Source of the DNA: Chamaecyparis obtusa
Taxonomy: Eukaryota > Streptophyta > Pinopsida > Cupressales > Cupressaceae
Assembly (NCBI GenBank): GCA_027943335.1
Contig: BSBK01002925.1
Span: forward strand, 1,054,001-1,118,000
Reading direction: 5' to 3'
DNA length: 64,000 nucleotides
The notes under the pieces were generated by a model, which was not told the origin of the DNA, did not search any database, and saw nothing but the letters and a program-made list of their open reading frames with translations. This document shows, piece by piece, positions 24,688-37,500 of the stretch (position 1 is the stretch's first letter; the number at the start of each line of letters is the position of its first letter). Both the position numbers and the translations under genes were made by a program.

Positions 24688-25345
24688 ATGCAAGAAACGG
24701 TCAAGCCTATCTTTTTGGCTGATGATAAAAGTAACATGGTAGAAGGTAATGTATTATGGACCCTGTATTTTGATGGAGTGAGTTCAAAGGAAGGTGCTAG
24801 AGCAGGAGTGCTATTGATATCCCCAAGTGGTAAGACTTTTAAGTTTTCTTTCACTCTCTTGTTCCCTTGCACAAATAATTTTGCTAAATATGAGGCCCTA
24901 CTGATTGGCTTGAGACAAGCATCAAAGCATGGGATCAAACATCTTAGGGTGATTGGTGACTCTGAGTTAATATTTTCTCAGATTAGATCAAAGCATGCAT
25001 CAAAGAATCAAAGGTTGAAATAATATAGAAATGTTGTTTGGGATGAAATTGAAGGTTTCAGTGCCTTTGGTATTGATTGGGTGGATAGAATCCAAAACAA
25101 GATGGCTGACTTATTGGCAAACATAGCATTAAGGCTAGAGGATATTACCTTTGCAGGGATATCCAGGATTGAATGCAAGTCTCAGCCTTCTATCCCAGAC
25201 AATGTTGAGAATTGGTAGGTATTTTCTGATGATCAGGATATACTAAGGTTTTTGCAATGTGAATCTCATTTTGATGGTCAGGAGATGGATTTCAGCACTT
25301 TTGTCAACATCAAAAATGGAAAAGAGAATGTTCTTGGGAAGGAAG
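24688..25345 (+). pseudogene. Element D extra RNase H (archaeal-type) located before RT
   Basis: Contains L-Y-F-D-G near 24763, F-P-C-T-N-N at about 24862, K-Y-E-A-L-L at 24886, G-D-S-E-L-I at about 24955 and N-K-M-A-D-L-L-A near 25095. These correspond to the RNase H catalytic positions. The second acidic residue (E in the usual AEYEAL) is Lys here (AAA at 24886-24888), a G-to-A change. It closely resembles the extra RNase H of E at 37530-37910, which lies after the gypsy RNase H. A TAG or TAA interrupts at about 25021 and 25216. The tail of the segment links to RT at 47757. Confidence 0.82.
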
Positions 25346-26521
25346 TGTTGGAAATATAGATGGAGTAATTGATAGGGGGGTGAATCAGTTAACCAAAAAA
25401 ATATTACCACAGATCCCTTAGATGTCTTATTAATTCATTTACTACTATCACTCGGTAAACATACAGAGAAATGTTGTAACTTAGTTATTGCAGTGAGTAT
25501 TAATTATAATTTTTCTTAAGCATTCATAAGTGATTAACATGCATGCATAAAGAAAATAACATGAACATAAGAGACACTAGATTTAACATGGAAACCCAAT
25601 ATGGGAAAAACCACCAATGTAACTAGTTACTATTTTTCACTCTTCTGAAGTGATGCCCTATTAGGAGCCAACCCGGTAAAAGGTTACAAAACACACTGTT
25701 AGGTGTGACCTTGTTAGATGATTTAATCACCCTGTTAGGAGTGGCCTTGTAAGAGGTCTTTGAACAATTCAATAGAACTATCACCTTGTTAGAGGATTTA
25801 TAAAATGGCTGTTAAACCAACTCGGTTAAGAGATTTTGAAATCACTACTACAATGGTAAGAAAGTAACAATGAAATGACCTAAATAATCATGCAACTAAA
25901 TTGCTGATTATAGATCTCTATTTTACTTCACTAGATCCTTCCTGATCAAATAAATCTTTGCTGCTCCTCAAGGATATCTAACCATCCTTCAAAATTCACA
26001 CACACCTTCCTTCAAAATGATTTGCATGTTCGCTCACAAACTTCCACACTTGCACACCATTCTTCACACTTTGAATTCACCACTTGACCTTCTATATATA
26101 CCATTTAGATTGTCAAGTTTGCACTAATAATCATTAACACTCATTACAATAGTTGACTGGAATAAACAAACTTTATTTCTCAAATTAACAATATCCTTTA
26201 TTGGGCTGACCTTGCTTGATAAGTACTAATCCTGAAAAGATTTCCTTTGGTGACCGAGAGAACTCGGTTACCACTGTGAATTTTGCAACATCCTTTGGAG
26301 ACCGAGTGAACTCGGTAAACACTAACTTTCCTTCGATAACCATGGAAGCTCAGTTAACACTATTTTCTGCCATACTTTCCTTTAACACCCGAGAGATCTT
26401 GGTAGACACTGAAAACTACCTTGCTGACCAACTGAGCTCGGTAGACACACAAAACTACTTATTGATATGACATTTGTGTGACATCAAAGACAACACACAA
26501 TTTAGACAATTGTATCCAATA
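25346..26521 (-). repeat. Element C 3' LTR
   Basis: Matches 46548-47724. Plus strand begins tgttggaaata; inner end is tccaata. TATA-like tatatata on the minus strand lies at about 26093-26100. The U3 part (about 26220-26460) holds an array of ctcggt/accgag motifs in both orientations. The ggggggtgaatca box lies at 25374. Confidence 0.92.
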
Positions 26522-26960
26522 ATCTCCCTCTTTGGCATTGATGGCAACACATGTCATAGCACAATGAAATTTCATAGAAAACATAGAATAAGGAACATAT
26601 CCTTAGCTTCATTCTGATTCTCATCTTCCTTTGTCATCTTCCTCTCTGATTGAAAACTCTCCCCCTTAACTTCTCAAATTTTCCTTCTTATAAATTTCTT
26701 GAAATGATAGCAAACTCTCCCTCTTTAACAACACATGCCAAAGACAACTCACACACTATCGGTGAACACCAATGTACCTTAAGTACTGATTCATATGCAA
26801 TGATTCCTAGACTATGCTACATCAACTAACTGATCTTCAATGTGCTCTGGTTGATGCATCACTAAAACTTTATTTAGTGAGCTTCGGATAGGGGAATGAC
26901 CCCTAACTTACCTCTTAGATACAAGAATGCATCCTTAGGTAGTGGCTTGGTGAATATATC
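26522..26960 (-). pseudogene. Element C polypurine tract and end of RNase H
   Basis: On the minus strand, immediately after E, the frame reads I-F-T-K-P-L-P-K-D-A-F, the usual copia pol end, and finishes at about 26873 (SEAH-stop). The polypurine tract gccaaagagggagat lies at 26522-26537 next to the 3' LTR. E inserted at the Asp-Ile codons before FTKPLP; the left half resumes at 42353. Confidence 0.85.
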
Positions 26961-28414
26961 TGTAGACACCGAAAAATCCTTCAGAAAATAAATTATTTTT
27001 GTTTTTTGAAAATCCTTGATGACATCATCATTTATTAATTAATTATTTATTTATTTAATTTATTTATTTTTATGGCATTAAATCCCTCTCTCTTAATTAA
27101 AAATCTTTAATTAAGGAATCTAGCCTAAAAATGTCATTTGGACATTATCCCTAATTTATTAATTATTTAATTAATAAATTGACCAAAAAACTTCAAAAAT
27201 AAATTAATTTATTTTTAATTTATTTTTTATCCCAAACTTGGCCAATTTCCTTAAGACCACTAACCTCTTCCAAAATCTTCTAATCCCTTCTTAATTTTGA
27301 TTAAAAGGCTAATCCCATCTTTTCTAACCCTAATCCCAAGGTTAAATATTTAATTAAGGTTAAATATTTAATTTTCATATTTATTGAAAATATTTTAATA
27401 AATATTCCTAAAACTTAAGCTTTTGGAATGAATAACTTTTATTCCATGAAACTAAGGAGAAATCTAGACTCTTCTAGAATTTTCTCAAATCCACCCTCTT
27501 CACCCATCCTAATCCTTTTTTTGTCCTAATCTAATCCTAATCCTACCCTTAAACCTTTGTGCAATCCTAACCAAGCTTAAGACTTTCCTAAACCAAAGCA
27601 AAGTCTTTCCTTCCAAATATCTCAACCACAAAGCATTTATTGCTTCCCCAAAGTCTTCAAAGCCTCTTAAAGCCCATTCATTGCTCTTACAAGCATTTAT
27701 TTGGAGAGTTATGAGCTTGGAGCCCCCTTTGTTGACTCCTATTTTCCCTTCCCTTCATCCACTCACCTTGTGACATGTGTCACCTCCTGATTAGCTGAGA
27801 ACTAGCACAATCCATGTGCTTCCCTTTGAGTGAATCTTGGCCTCTCTTAAGGATTTCAATCCTGGCCATTCATTCCTCCTACCCCAAGCCTTTAGAAATC
27901 CTATAAATACCCTCACTTCCTAAGGCAAATCATCTTTCAACTCTCAAACTCAATGGCAAAGTTATAATGCCATTTTCATTTTAGCATAAGCATAAGTTCA
28001 TCATTTTAGATCATTTTCAAGCTTAAATCATATCTAAGTTAGCTTAATTGGATTAACATAGATTCATTTCTTGTTTAAATTAATCTTAGTTCATCTTTTA
28101 GCTTTGCATATTTGTGTGTTCTTGAGGCCTTTGAGGCAAAATAGGTTCCTCATACCTATTTTGTGTCATTTTGGGTCTTCTTGATCCTCAAATCATTTAT
28201 CTTGCATGCTCCAAGTGCTTGAGTTTGCACACCCACATCCATTTATATCCAAGCATATCAAACGGTGCATGGGCACATCCGTTTTAGGCTTAAACTGAGG
28301 TGGCTTTGATTTTAGTTTGTTTACCATTCAATTTGATTTGATTATATGCTATGACGTTTGTTTGTCGTTGACCTTCAAAATAGGTTTAGGTGCACGCTCA
28401 AATCCTAGTCTACA
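26961..28414 (+). repeat. Element E 5' LTR
   Basis: 1,454 bp, matches 40905-42347. A TATA box, ctataaatac, lies at 27901-27910, so transcription should start near 27930-27940. This makes U3 about 970 bp. U3 holds several ttaattaa/atttaatt palindromic stretches. An 11-base deletion separates the two LTRs near 27215. Confidence 0.95.
27901..27910 (+). promoter_or_regulatory. TATA box of element E 5' LTR
   Basis: ctataaatac in a pyrimidine-rich setting, identical in the 3' LTR at 41834-41843. Best core promoter seen in the window. Confidence 0.65.
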
Positions 28415-28417
28415 TTC

Positions 28418-28434
28418 TGGCACGCCCGGTGGGA
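28418..28434 (+). promoter_or_regulatory. Element E primer binding site
   Basis: tggcacgcccggtggga begins three bases after the LTR. The TGG start and position fit a PBS. I cannot name the tRNA with confidence. Confidence 0.6.
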
Positions 28435-31043
28435 GAAAAAACCACAATCATTTTGATGAAATTATACTTTATATGCTTGTATTTTGTAAGAAATAAAAGA
28501 AATGTCACCTTCATGAAAAGAAATGATGCCTACAGCAATTAAATGTCACCTTCAAACAAAGAAATGTCACCTTCATCAAAAGAAATGTCGCCTACAAAGA
28601 ATCCAGTCACGCCTTCATGCAATTAAATCATGCCTTTGAGGAAAGAAATGATGCCTATGAGCTCTGTTTTCACGCCTGCATAACTGAGATTTTCCTGTGA
28701 TCGATAACTTCTGTTCTGTCCCAGAATTCTTCTTCTGTCACCTGCATGTAAAGAAATCATGCCTTTGATGAAAGAAATCACACCTTTGCATTTTTATCTG
28801 TTGCCTTTTGAGGTACAGAATGTCACCTGTAAAAATGAAGTGTCGCCTCTGCACTTTCCAGCGTCGCTTATAAGCTGGACAGTGTCACTTTTTGTTTTTG
28901 CTTGGAACTGGTTTTTCATTTCTTTTATTACAGCAAAGGTCAAAAACAAAATCTTGAATGACATTAAGGAAATGAACTTAGGTCCTAGAATGTCATTGTC
29001 ATTTTGAAAAGCTAACTCAATCTCGAATGCACTAAAGGAATGAATAACTCTGTTCCCTATCTCATTTCGAATTCCAAAGCAAGCAAACAAATCCAATCTT
29101 GAGTGATCTAAGGGATAAAATAAAGCTTTTTCAAAGTTCTTAAATCAACTCGCTAATCAAATCTTGAATGCACAAAAGGAAAGAACTTGCAACCGTTCAA
29201 ATCATTTACATTTTGAGGAAAAAAACAAATCAAAATCTAATCATGAGTGTCTTCATTTCAAAGTTCAAACATCACTTAATCAAATTTGGGAAAATGAACA
29301 AAATCTACTTGATGTGCATGTAGGAGTTTTTCAATTCTTGCATAATCCTTGTTAGAGTAAGCAACGTGGAACATTTGAACTTGGACAAGTTCACCTGTTC
29401 TACTTTTAGCGAGGCCTGTCCAAGGAGAAGCGCTTCCTCCTCAGAGAACGACCTCAAACTGGTATCCCCCCCGGCCGGTATACAAATAAGCGAATACCAA
29501 AAGAATCGCTTACATCTCCTAATCGCCGGGCGTTCGTGCCAAACACGTGTCTGGGGATGGTAAACATTCCTCTCCCCCAGCATTATTGGCAAGGCTCTTA
29601 AGTGAGTCATGGATGATCAGCATAACCGGGTATGGAGACACCACAGAACTATTAAAAACCTAATAAAATAGAGGCTACCCTATCTACATCCGAAAGTATC
29701 AAAATCCTTGTGCAAGGAGTGATTCCAAGGGGTTTACCGGGTCGCCTCAAGATTACTCACCATTTGTATTCCCTTCTAGGGGATACCAAGCTGTGGGCAA
29801 GTGATTTTGATACTCACCTTCCTTAGGTAGATCTGTTTGAAGTGCTTGACAGTCAAAGACTTCGTGAAAACACTTGTTGAAACATACATTTTCAAAGCTT
29901 TGTCAGAGTCAGTTGCCTTTGTTTGTATCCCGCAGGGTTGCTTTATCCCTTGCGAAGATTGCTTTGACTTTAACTTTTGCCATTGGAAACCTTTGCCTCA
30001 AAATCAGAAGCCTCTTTTCCAAGTGATGCCCAGCAAGAACAAACATCCAAAAGTGAAGTTGCCCAAATCCCAAGCCTATCAAGAGCGAAAAGTTATCAAG
30101 AAGAACACCAAGACCTATCAATCCATTATCCAAGCAACCCATGCAGAGGAGAAGTCCCAAACCAGACTTGAGAACATTGCCCATAACATTTGCATCAAAC
30201 AGTTCACCTTCCGTTTCCGAGTTAACCATCACTTTGTCAACCTTGAGCCAAAAGATTAGCCATTTCCTTGTTCATGTCTTTTTCCATCTTCAGATCTTGA
30301 AATCTTGTCTCCAACAGCCTTTCATCTTGGTTTCATCCTAGTTTCACCCTTTGCATCAGCATCAAAACCCTAGTTGCATTTCAAGAACATCATAAAAGTT
30401 GCATTTGCATTCATCTTCCTACCAGCATTCTAGAATCAATCCTTGTCATTTGCATTATCCCTTTAGATAAAGCATTGTCCCTTCACCCTTCAATACCTTT
30501 TCCACCAGCATCCCCCCATTAGCTTTCCATATCTTTCCGGTAGATCCATCATCTTTTGCTCCAAACCCAGAGACCCACCAACACTTAGTGTTCTACCTTT
30601 TTGAGTTGTTCCTATCCCATATCCAAGATCAGAGACCATCATCCTCTTTTTGACACAATGTGTTGTCATAAAGAAATCAAACCTTGTCCTTGCATAGCCA
30701 TCATCTCGAGCAAGAGATTGGAGTGTATTGATAAGAAACTTTTTGACCGAAGATCATCAGTCTATCTTAGGTTGACCCCATCATATCTCTGATCCTCCAT
30801 TTGGGAAAAATAGCAGCTCATTTGTTGACCACTCAGTAATCTTTCACCAGCTTTCCACCAGCAACCTATCCTTCCTCCACCATCTTGATCCATATCCATT
30901 CCATCCAGCTTCCATCATCACCATCTTGATCCTTTTCTTTGCATTTGCATCTTAGAAGTCATCATCTTTAGAAGTTCATCAACTTTGCATCCATCAGCAT
31001 CTTTTAGCCAAACATCTTGCATACATTTAGCACTTACATCTCC
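28435..31043 (+). other. Element E long 5' leader, non-coding
   Basis: About 2.6 kb without a long open frame in the gag frame. 28490-28870 holds many degenerate units built on aagaaatgtcaccttca or aaatgatgcct. 29385-29640 is a GC- and CpG-rich patch unlike its surroundings. 30240-31020 is rich in cat/tcc runs and leads to gag. It could hold packaging or translation signals; none is assigned. Confidence 0.6.
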
Positions 31044-34000
31044 ATGCCTGTTGAGACCAGATCTCGGAAAAGAAGAAGCATGAATCCTTATCCACCAACA
31101 ACCTCATCCGATCCCAACCTTTTCACCAATGCCATGATGACCTACAATCCCCAGATCCAAGCCAGTAACCCATGTGAAGATCCAAACATCCCTTCATCCC
31201 CGTTGGTAATCCAAGCATTCACAAATCCTCCAGAAAGCCCACCAGCGACCAATACCCTTGTACTGCAACATCAGCAAAGCACGTTTGTTCACTACCTGCT
31301 AGAAAACACCTCCATCCCACCATCTCTCTATCCACGCATCCCCATCAAAACTATCCAAGTTCCAGCACAAACGTATTCTCCGTTTGTCCAATCATTTCCC
31401 GATCCTATCATGCAAACACCCCAAGAGCTTTCCACCATTCCCCTTTTTTTGCAAGGAAGCCTCGCCAGTCCCGTAACACAAGCTGTAGCACCATCCGCTC
31501 CATCTCATACCCCTTTTGCTTCATCATCTGCTATGGCTACCCAAGCCCAAAACCAACACTTAACCCAAAGTCAGCTTCCACCTCTCACGCAAGCTTTTAC
31601 ACCAAAAACTTCGCCACCATCCGCAAGTCAAGCAACGTCTTTCACCATCAAAGGAGCACTGTCACCCTTCACCCCCTAAGCACCCGTACCTTCTTCTTTG
31701 GGGTTAGCGCAATCACTTCCCATTCCAACCTCATCTTTCTCTTGGGTGTTTCCTTCATTTTCCTCCTCGCAAGCATCCGTTCAACCACAACCTCAACAAG
31801 CTCCTTTCTCTCAACCATCATTCATGTCCCAAGCTCCCGTTGCTCCTACCATTCCATCATCCGCTGCAGTGCACCCTAACACAAGCTCTCAGTGGAGCCT
31901 TACACAAGAAGAAATGAAGGCATGGGGGATCCCATCTCAATCCCCTACATCTATGGTTGCAAGTCAACAAACCGCCTTCGCCCAAGCAGCACAGCAGCAA
32001 CTACCCCAACCACCACCGGCTTCAAGCTATTTTTTTCAAATCCCAAATACCTTCCAGCAAGTTCCACCACCTCAACAGCCAACTTTCCCTAGCTATCTTA
32101 CCCCATTACCCTTTTCTTCTAGCTTCCCCACATCTGTTCCACCTCTAAGTAATGCAGGCATGCACCAAGCTTATATCAGCCAAATGCAAAGCCAACCTCA
32201 GCAACTACCACCATCATACCTGCAAGTAGCATCATTCCAACAGCCTCCCCCATAGCAACCACATGTCCCCTTTCAGCAAACACCCATCATTCCTCAACAA
32301 CAGCAAGTCCCTTGCTATCAGCCCCAGCAACAAATCCCTATCATCCCCCAGCAACAACAAGTTTCCACCCATCAAATACAACAGCAAGTTTCAAATGTCC
32401 AATATCAGCAAGCAGTCCCACAACAACCGCCAGTTCAACAACAACAAGCAGCCCAACAACATCAAGCGGTTCCATATCATTTACCACAATATCCCCCTAT
32501 GCCACACCAGCAATATCCCCAGCAACCATTGCCCCAAAATCAGTTCCAACCCATTTATCCACAGCAAGCGCCATATCCAGTTCCACAGCTTCCATCACAA
32601 GCAGAAGTCCCAGTTCCCTCACCACTCAATGCTGAGTGGGAAGCAATGAAAAATGCTCTAAAGGAGCTACAAAGTGGAATAGAGAATAAAACATACAAGT
32701 TCGAAGAGGTGTGCTCATATCCCTTCGATCGGTCCATAGCAACTATCCCTTTCCCCAAGCATTTTGAGATGCCCAAGTTTGACAAGTATCAAGGGAAAGG
32801 AGATCCAGTAAACCATATCAAAGAGTTCTACATGGCATGCCAAGAAGTGGCTTACAGTGATAACTATCTCCTGCGCCTGTTTCCCAAAAGCTTGGGAGGA
32901 ACTGCTATTGAGTGGTTTTACAAAATACCACATGGGACAATAAAAACCTTTGCTGAACTCTCTGAGAAGTTCATCACACACTATGCCCATAATGTGGAGA
33001 ATGAGTTGTCCTTGCTAGACCTATGCAACTCAAAGCAGAAAGATGGAGAAAGCCTTGTAGAATACTTGCAAAGATGGCAGAATCTTACAACCAGGTTATC
33101 ATATCAGCCGCTAGAGAAGCATCTAACAAAGATCTTCATTGATAACCTGCATCCAAAGCTATCCCATCACATACGAATGAACTATCTCCAAACATACCAA
33201 GACATCAAGAGCAAGGGCATAGGCATCAAGAAAGCTCTCCTAGATGAAGGCACTATTCGTCACTTCAAGGATGATTCCAAGAACAAACCCAACAATGATA
33301 AATCCCGTTACTAGAATCGTAACAAGAATGTTGTTACAGATGGAGCCACTGACATGAAAAATGTACAATTCATTGTGGCTAGTCCTACACCAGCTCAAAC
33401 ATACCAAATGCCACAAGCGCCCATCTATTAGCAACCCCCAGCTCCCGCATATCAAGCACCTATTTATCAGCAACCTCCTCAAGCTCATCAACCACCTGTG
33501 CAACAGTATCAGCAGTAATACCAACAGCAGCAACCAGCACGTCAAGGCAATCCTGTTAATGCAGTTAACGTTGCCCCAAGGCAGAACAAACCCAACAATC
33601 AGAACAATCCAAAGAGGACTTTCACACCTTTGGGTGAGCCTCTGGATCAGATCTTTTATCGGCTAGCCAAGGAAAATATGATCACATATCCGCCCATCCC
33701 ACAGAAGGATGAAAACACACCAAAGTTTGATTGGTATAAAGAACATGAATACTGTGATTACCATCGTGTAAAGGGGCACACAACATTGAAGTGCATGCAG
33801 CTTAAGAACTACATCCAGGATCTCATTGATCGCAAGGAGATCCAGGTCGATGCACCAGCTCAAGCTTCACCCAATGCCGGTTTGTAAATATATCAAAATG
33901 TGTTCCCTCAACACGATACCGGGAAGAATCAAGCCAACGCCAATCAGCCCCAAAATCGTGGCAAAGGCAAGCAAGAAGATCACACAGCGGCCTACATCAA

Positions 34001-34394
34001 CTATGACAAGTATGTCGGATGCATAACTCAAGTTGAGCCCATCCAAGATGAGCCCACCATTAATACCATCCACGTCAGAGGGCTGGATCAACAATGTGCT
34101 GCAACTACCCGCAGTGGTAGGATAACTATTGCCGGTGCTCCTCCAAGATCAGCTGCTCCTCCAAGGTCAACATCTACTGCATCCATAGCACAGTCTAACA
34201 CCAGGCCAGCATCAAATGCACATGCAACACAGCATAATGCACCAAGTGCACAATACAATATCATAGAGCATCTTGGGAACATGCCAGCCCAAATATCTAT
34301 CTTGGATTTGCTCCGCACATCACCCATCCATCAGGAGATCCTGGACAAAGCTCTAAAAGAAGGTCATGTCCCCACGAACATTAACACAACTTAG
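31044..34394 (+). pseudogene. Element E gag
   Basis: Start at M-P-V-E-T-R-S-R (31044) is chosen because it resembles other gag starts; an in-frame ATG at 31017 exists. About 500 residues of Pro/Gln/Ser-rich low complexity come first. The gag core follows at about 32740-33240, with A-I-E-W-F-Y-K-I and S-L-V-E-Y-L-Q-R-W. A Tat-type motif, C-D-Y-H-x4-G-H-T-x3-C, lies near 33752-33794. Stops: TAA 31677, TAG 32253, TAG 33312, TAG 33429, TAA 33516, TAA 33885, TAG 34392. No frameshift. Capsid/nucleocapsid precursor, now unable to be made full length. Confidence 0.85.
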
Positions 34395-35984
34395 TTTGAA
34401 ACTCTTGTGGGACACCTATCAGCAGCATGTGCCTTGTCCTTCAAAGAATTTGATATACCAGATGTTGCTCCTGACCATACTCTCCCTCTCCGCATTGCTG
34501 TCATGGTCAGAGATTTCACCATCAAATGAGTTCTAGTGGATAATGGCTCAGCCCTCAACTTGTGCACATTAAAATTCATCAAGAAGATCGGGTTCATGGA
34601 GGCTGACATACAACATGAGCAAATCACTATCAAAGCATATGATAACTTGGAGCATACCTCTAAAGGTACTATAACTTTGCCTATCCAGCTAGGCCCAGCA
34701 ACAAAAGATACTCTCTGCCACGTTGTTGATCTTGACCTACCGTTCAATATCCTCCTCGATCATCCATGGATCCATTCCATTAAGGCCGTACCATCTACTT
34801 ACCATCAGTGCATCAAGTTTCCACATCAAGGTACTGAGGTTACCATCCACACTGATCCTAACCCCTTCGCATACTGTCGTGCGATGGAAGCATCTTTCCC
34901 TCATTCTACTCATTGTCCTGGAACTGATATTGGTACTTCTATTGCTAGCTCATCCCAATCCCATCGCGATCCAGAGACCATCCTCTCTTCCACCTTATCA
35001 TCTGTCAAGATCAACAACCAGGGTTGTGGCGAATACAGCCTCAGTGATGCATTTGCTATAGGGGCTCTTCCACGTGATCCACATACTCAAGGGCGCCCAA
35101 GTTGTCAAAACAAGCCTATTGAGGAACATTATAAGCTCAAGCAAATCAGAAACATGACTTTTGAGTCTCATGGTACCATCACCAGCAAAGAAATGGATCC
35201 AGATATTAACAAATGGTTATACAAAGATCTCCCATCACGTGACACACAACTTCTTGAGTACTTCAAAGAGAAATACCCAATCCCCTACAAAAATGTCACA
35301 GAACACTATAACTATCAAGGTGGTGGTCTAGGACCACAAGAGGATGGAAATTTGTTTCCTATCATACCATCCCAGAATCCAGAACAGCAAGGACATGGCT
35401 TTAATACCCCTCACCTGCTTGAACAAGATCCCAATACCACAACTACGGGCACTAACATGACCAATGTGAACTTTTCGAATAGCCAGGATGACCTCGTGGA
35501 AATCAAAGACATCCCCAAAGAGAAAGACATCCAATCCTATGATGATATCTTTGCCGATGACACCCTCCTGGGGACTTCTGTCCTCCAACAACTATCCATC
35601 AACCTCATAGATCTTCCCCTCACAAACCTTGACCTCATAGATTGGGACCAACCAAGCATCACACACATCGATGAGTTCCAAAGCGCACAAGCACTCCTAG
35701 AATTCATGGGGGCATCAGGTCCAGCAAGCAATCAGGATCCAACATCAACCTCTGTCTATCAGCTTCACCCAAAAGGATATTTTGGGGAAGAGGCAAGCTT
35801 TAGTCACAAAAATGAAATAGAAAAATAACATCATGAGTCTTTATGTGAAAACCCCCTTGGGGCACATTCTGATTCCAAAATAGTAAAAATAAAGGGCATA
35901 TCTTCTAGTGAAAACTTGGCAATTCAGGTGCTAGAAGATGAAGCCTTGCCTCTTCCCCCTATCCAAGATTATAGACTAGAGTAA
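34395..35984 (+). pseudogene. Element E protease and PR-RT spacer
   Basis: In frame with gag. The active site reads V-D-N-G-S-A-L-N (34530-34560), a form found in Tat-type elements, and I-L-L-D-H-P-W-I at about 34750 is the C-terminal half. A spacer of about 350 residues follows, acidic and low in known motifs. Stops TGA 34527, TAA 35826 and TAA 35982 lie in frame. The spacer contains gtgaaaacttggcaattca (35908-35926), which recurs in the 3' non-coding part. Confidence 0.8.
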
Positions 35985-36896
35985 TCGTCGATCATCATAG
36001 AGGAGACCAAGCCAATCAACTTGGGAACAGAAGAATGTCCAAGGATCACCTACATTGTAGTCAACCTAACAGAAGGAGAAGAAATGGCTCTCAGTGCCTT
36101 GCTCAAGGAATCCATCATCAACTTTGCATGGTCATACACCCACATGCCTGGGCTTGATCCAAACCTTGTTGTTCATCATCTATCAGTAGATCCAAATGTC
36201 AAGCCAGTGAAGTAGAAGCTAAGGAAAATGCATCCAAAGGTAGCATTGCTTGTCAAAGCAGAGCTTGAGAAGCTCCTCCAAGCTAAGATCATCAGAGCAA
36301 TAGTTTATTCAGAGTGGATCTCTAACATGGTGCCAGTCACAAAGCCTTCTGGTGACATCAGAATCTGTACTGATTTCAGGGACTTGAACAAGGCATGTCC
36401 TAAGGATGACTTCCCACTACCAAACATAGACATGCTTTTAGACCTCACAGCAGGTCACAAAATGCTATCACTCATGGATGGATTTTCAGGCTACAATTAG
36501 ATTCATATAGCAGAAGCAGATCAACATAAAACAACATTCACAACCCCATGGGGTACCTTCTACTACAACATGATGCCATTTGGGCTAAAGAATGCAGGGG
36601 CCACATATCAGAGAGCAATGACAGCAATCTTCCATGACATGATCCACAAGATCCTTGAAGACTATGTGAATGATATCCTTGCAAAATCTAAAACAAGGGA
36701 TGAACACCTCAACATCCTAGAATGTGTGTTTGATCATCTGAATCATTATGGCTTAAAGCTTAATCTTAAGAAATGTGTCTTTGGTGTTACATCTGGCAAG
36801 CTTCTAGGCTTCATCATCTCTAGATGAGGCATAGAGATCGATCCTAAAAAGGTAAAAGCAATAACAGAGATGCCTCCACCAAGAAATCTCAAATAG
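35985..36896 (+). pseudogene. Element E reverse transcriptase
   Basis: RT blocks in order: W-I-S-N-M-V-P-V, D-I-R-I-C-T-D-F-R-D-L-N-K-A-C-P at about 36355-36400, L-M-D-G-F-S-G-Y at 36475, F-T-T-P-W-G-T-F near 36538 and M-P-F-G-L-K-N-A-G-A-T-Y-Q at 36573. The catalytic box is Y-V-N-D (36663-36674) instead of YVDD; GAT to AAT removes the first Asp, so the enzyme is dead even without the stops. Stops TAG 36213, TAG 36498, TGA 36825, TAG 36894. Confidence 0.9.
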
Positions 36897-37500
36897 CTCA
36901 GAAGCCTACAGGGCAAGCTTCAATCAGTTCGGCGGTTCATCTCGCAACTAGCAAACAAGTGCCAACCATTCTCACATCTCTTATGCAAAGACACCAACTT
37001 CAAGTGGGATTCCATATGTCAAAGAAGCTTTGATAAGCTCAAGGAGTATCTAGCTAATGCTCCGATCCTTGTACCACCAGTTTCAGGATGCCCACTCATC
37101 CTTTACATCTCAACAACAGCTACAGCACTAGGGGCACTCCTAGCACAGCATGATGATGAAAATAGAGAACGAGCTATCTACTACATCAGTCGCACTCTTG
37201 TGGGCTATGAGCTTAACTATTCACCCATGGAGAAAGCATGCTTAGCAGTGGTCTTTGCCACTCAAAAACTTAGACATTACATGCTTAGCCACACAATCAA
37301 GCTTATATCAAAGGTGGACCCTCTTAAGTATCTGTTATCAAGGACAACCCTCACAGGCCGTATGGCAAAATGGGTCATGTTACTCAGTGAATTTGACATT
37401 CAGTATGTAGATCGCAAAGCAATCAAAGGGCAAGTCATTGCCGATCAACTAGCAGAAGCACCACTGGTGGATGCCTATCCACTAATCATGGAATTCCCCG
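36897..37500 (+). pseudogene. Element E gypsy-type RNase H (catalytic Asp absent)
   Basis: Follows RT in frame with no stop. L-Y-I-S-T-T-A-T-A-L-G-A-L-L-A-Q near 37100 corresponds to the usual TDAS box, but the Asp is replaced. Y-S-P-M-E-K-A-C-L-A-V-V-F-A and L-R-H-Y-M-L follow near 37220-37285. Loss of this Asp is consistent with reports that the gypsy RNase H degenerates in elements carrying an extra RNase H. Confidence 0.8.

Noticed and set aside
34395..34560. Protease of E judged mutated because it reads DNG instead of DSG/DTG
   Set aside because: DNGSALN-like forms occur in Tat-type elements, so this may be the native motif.
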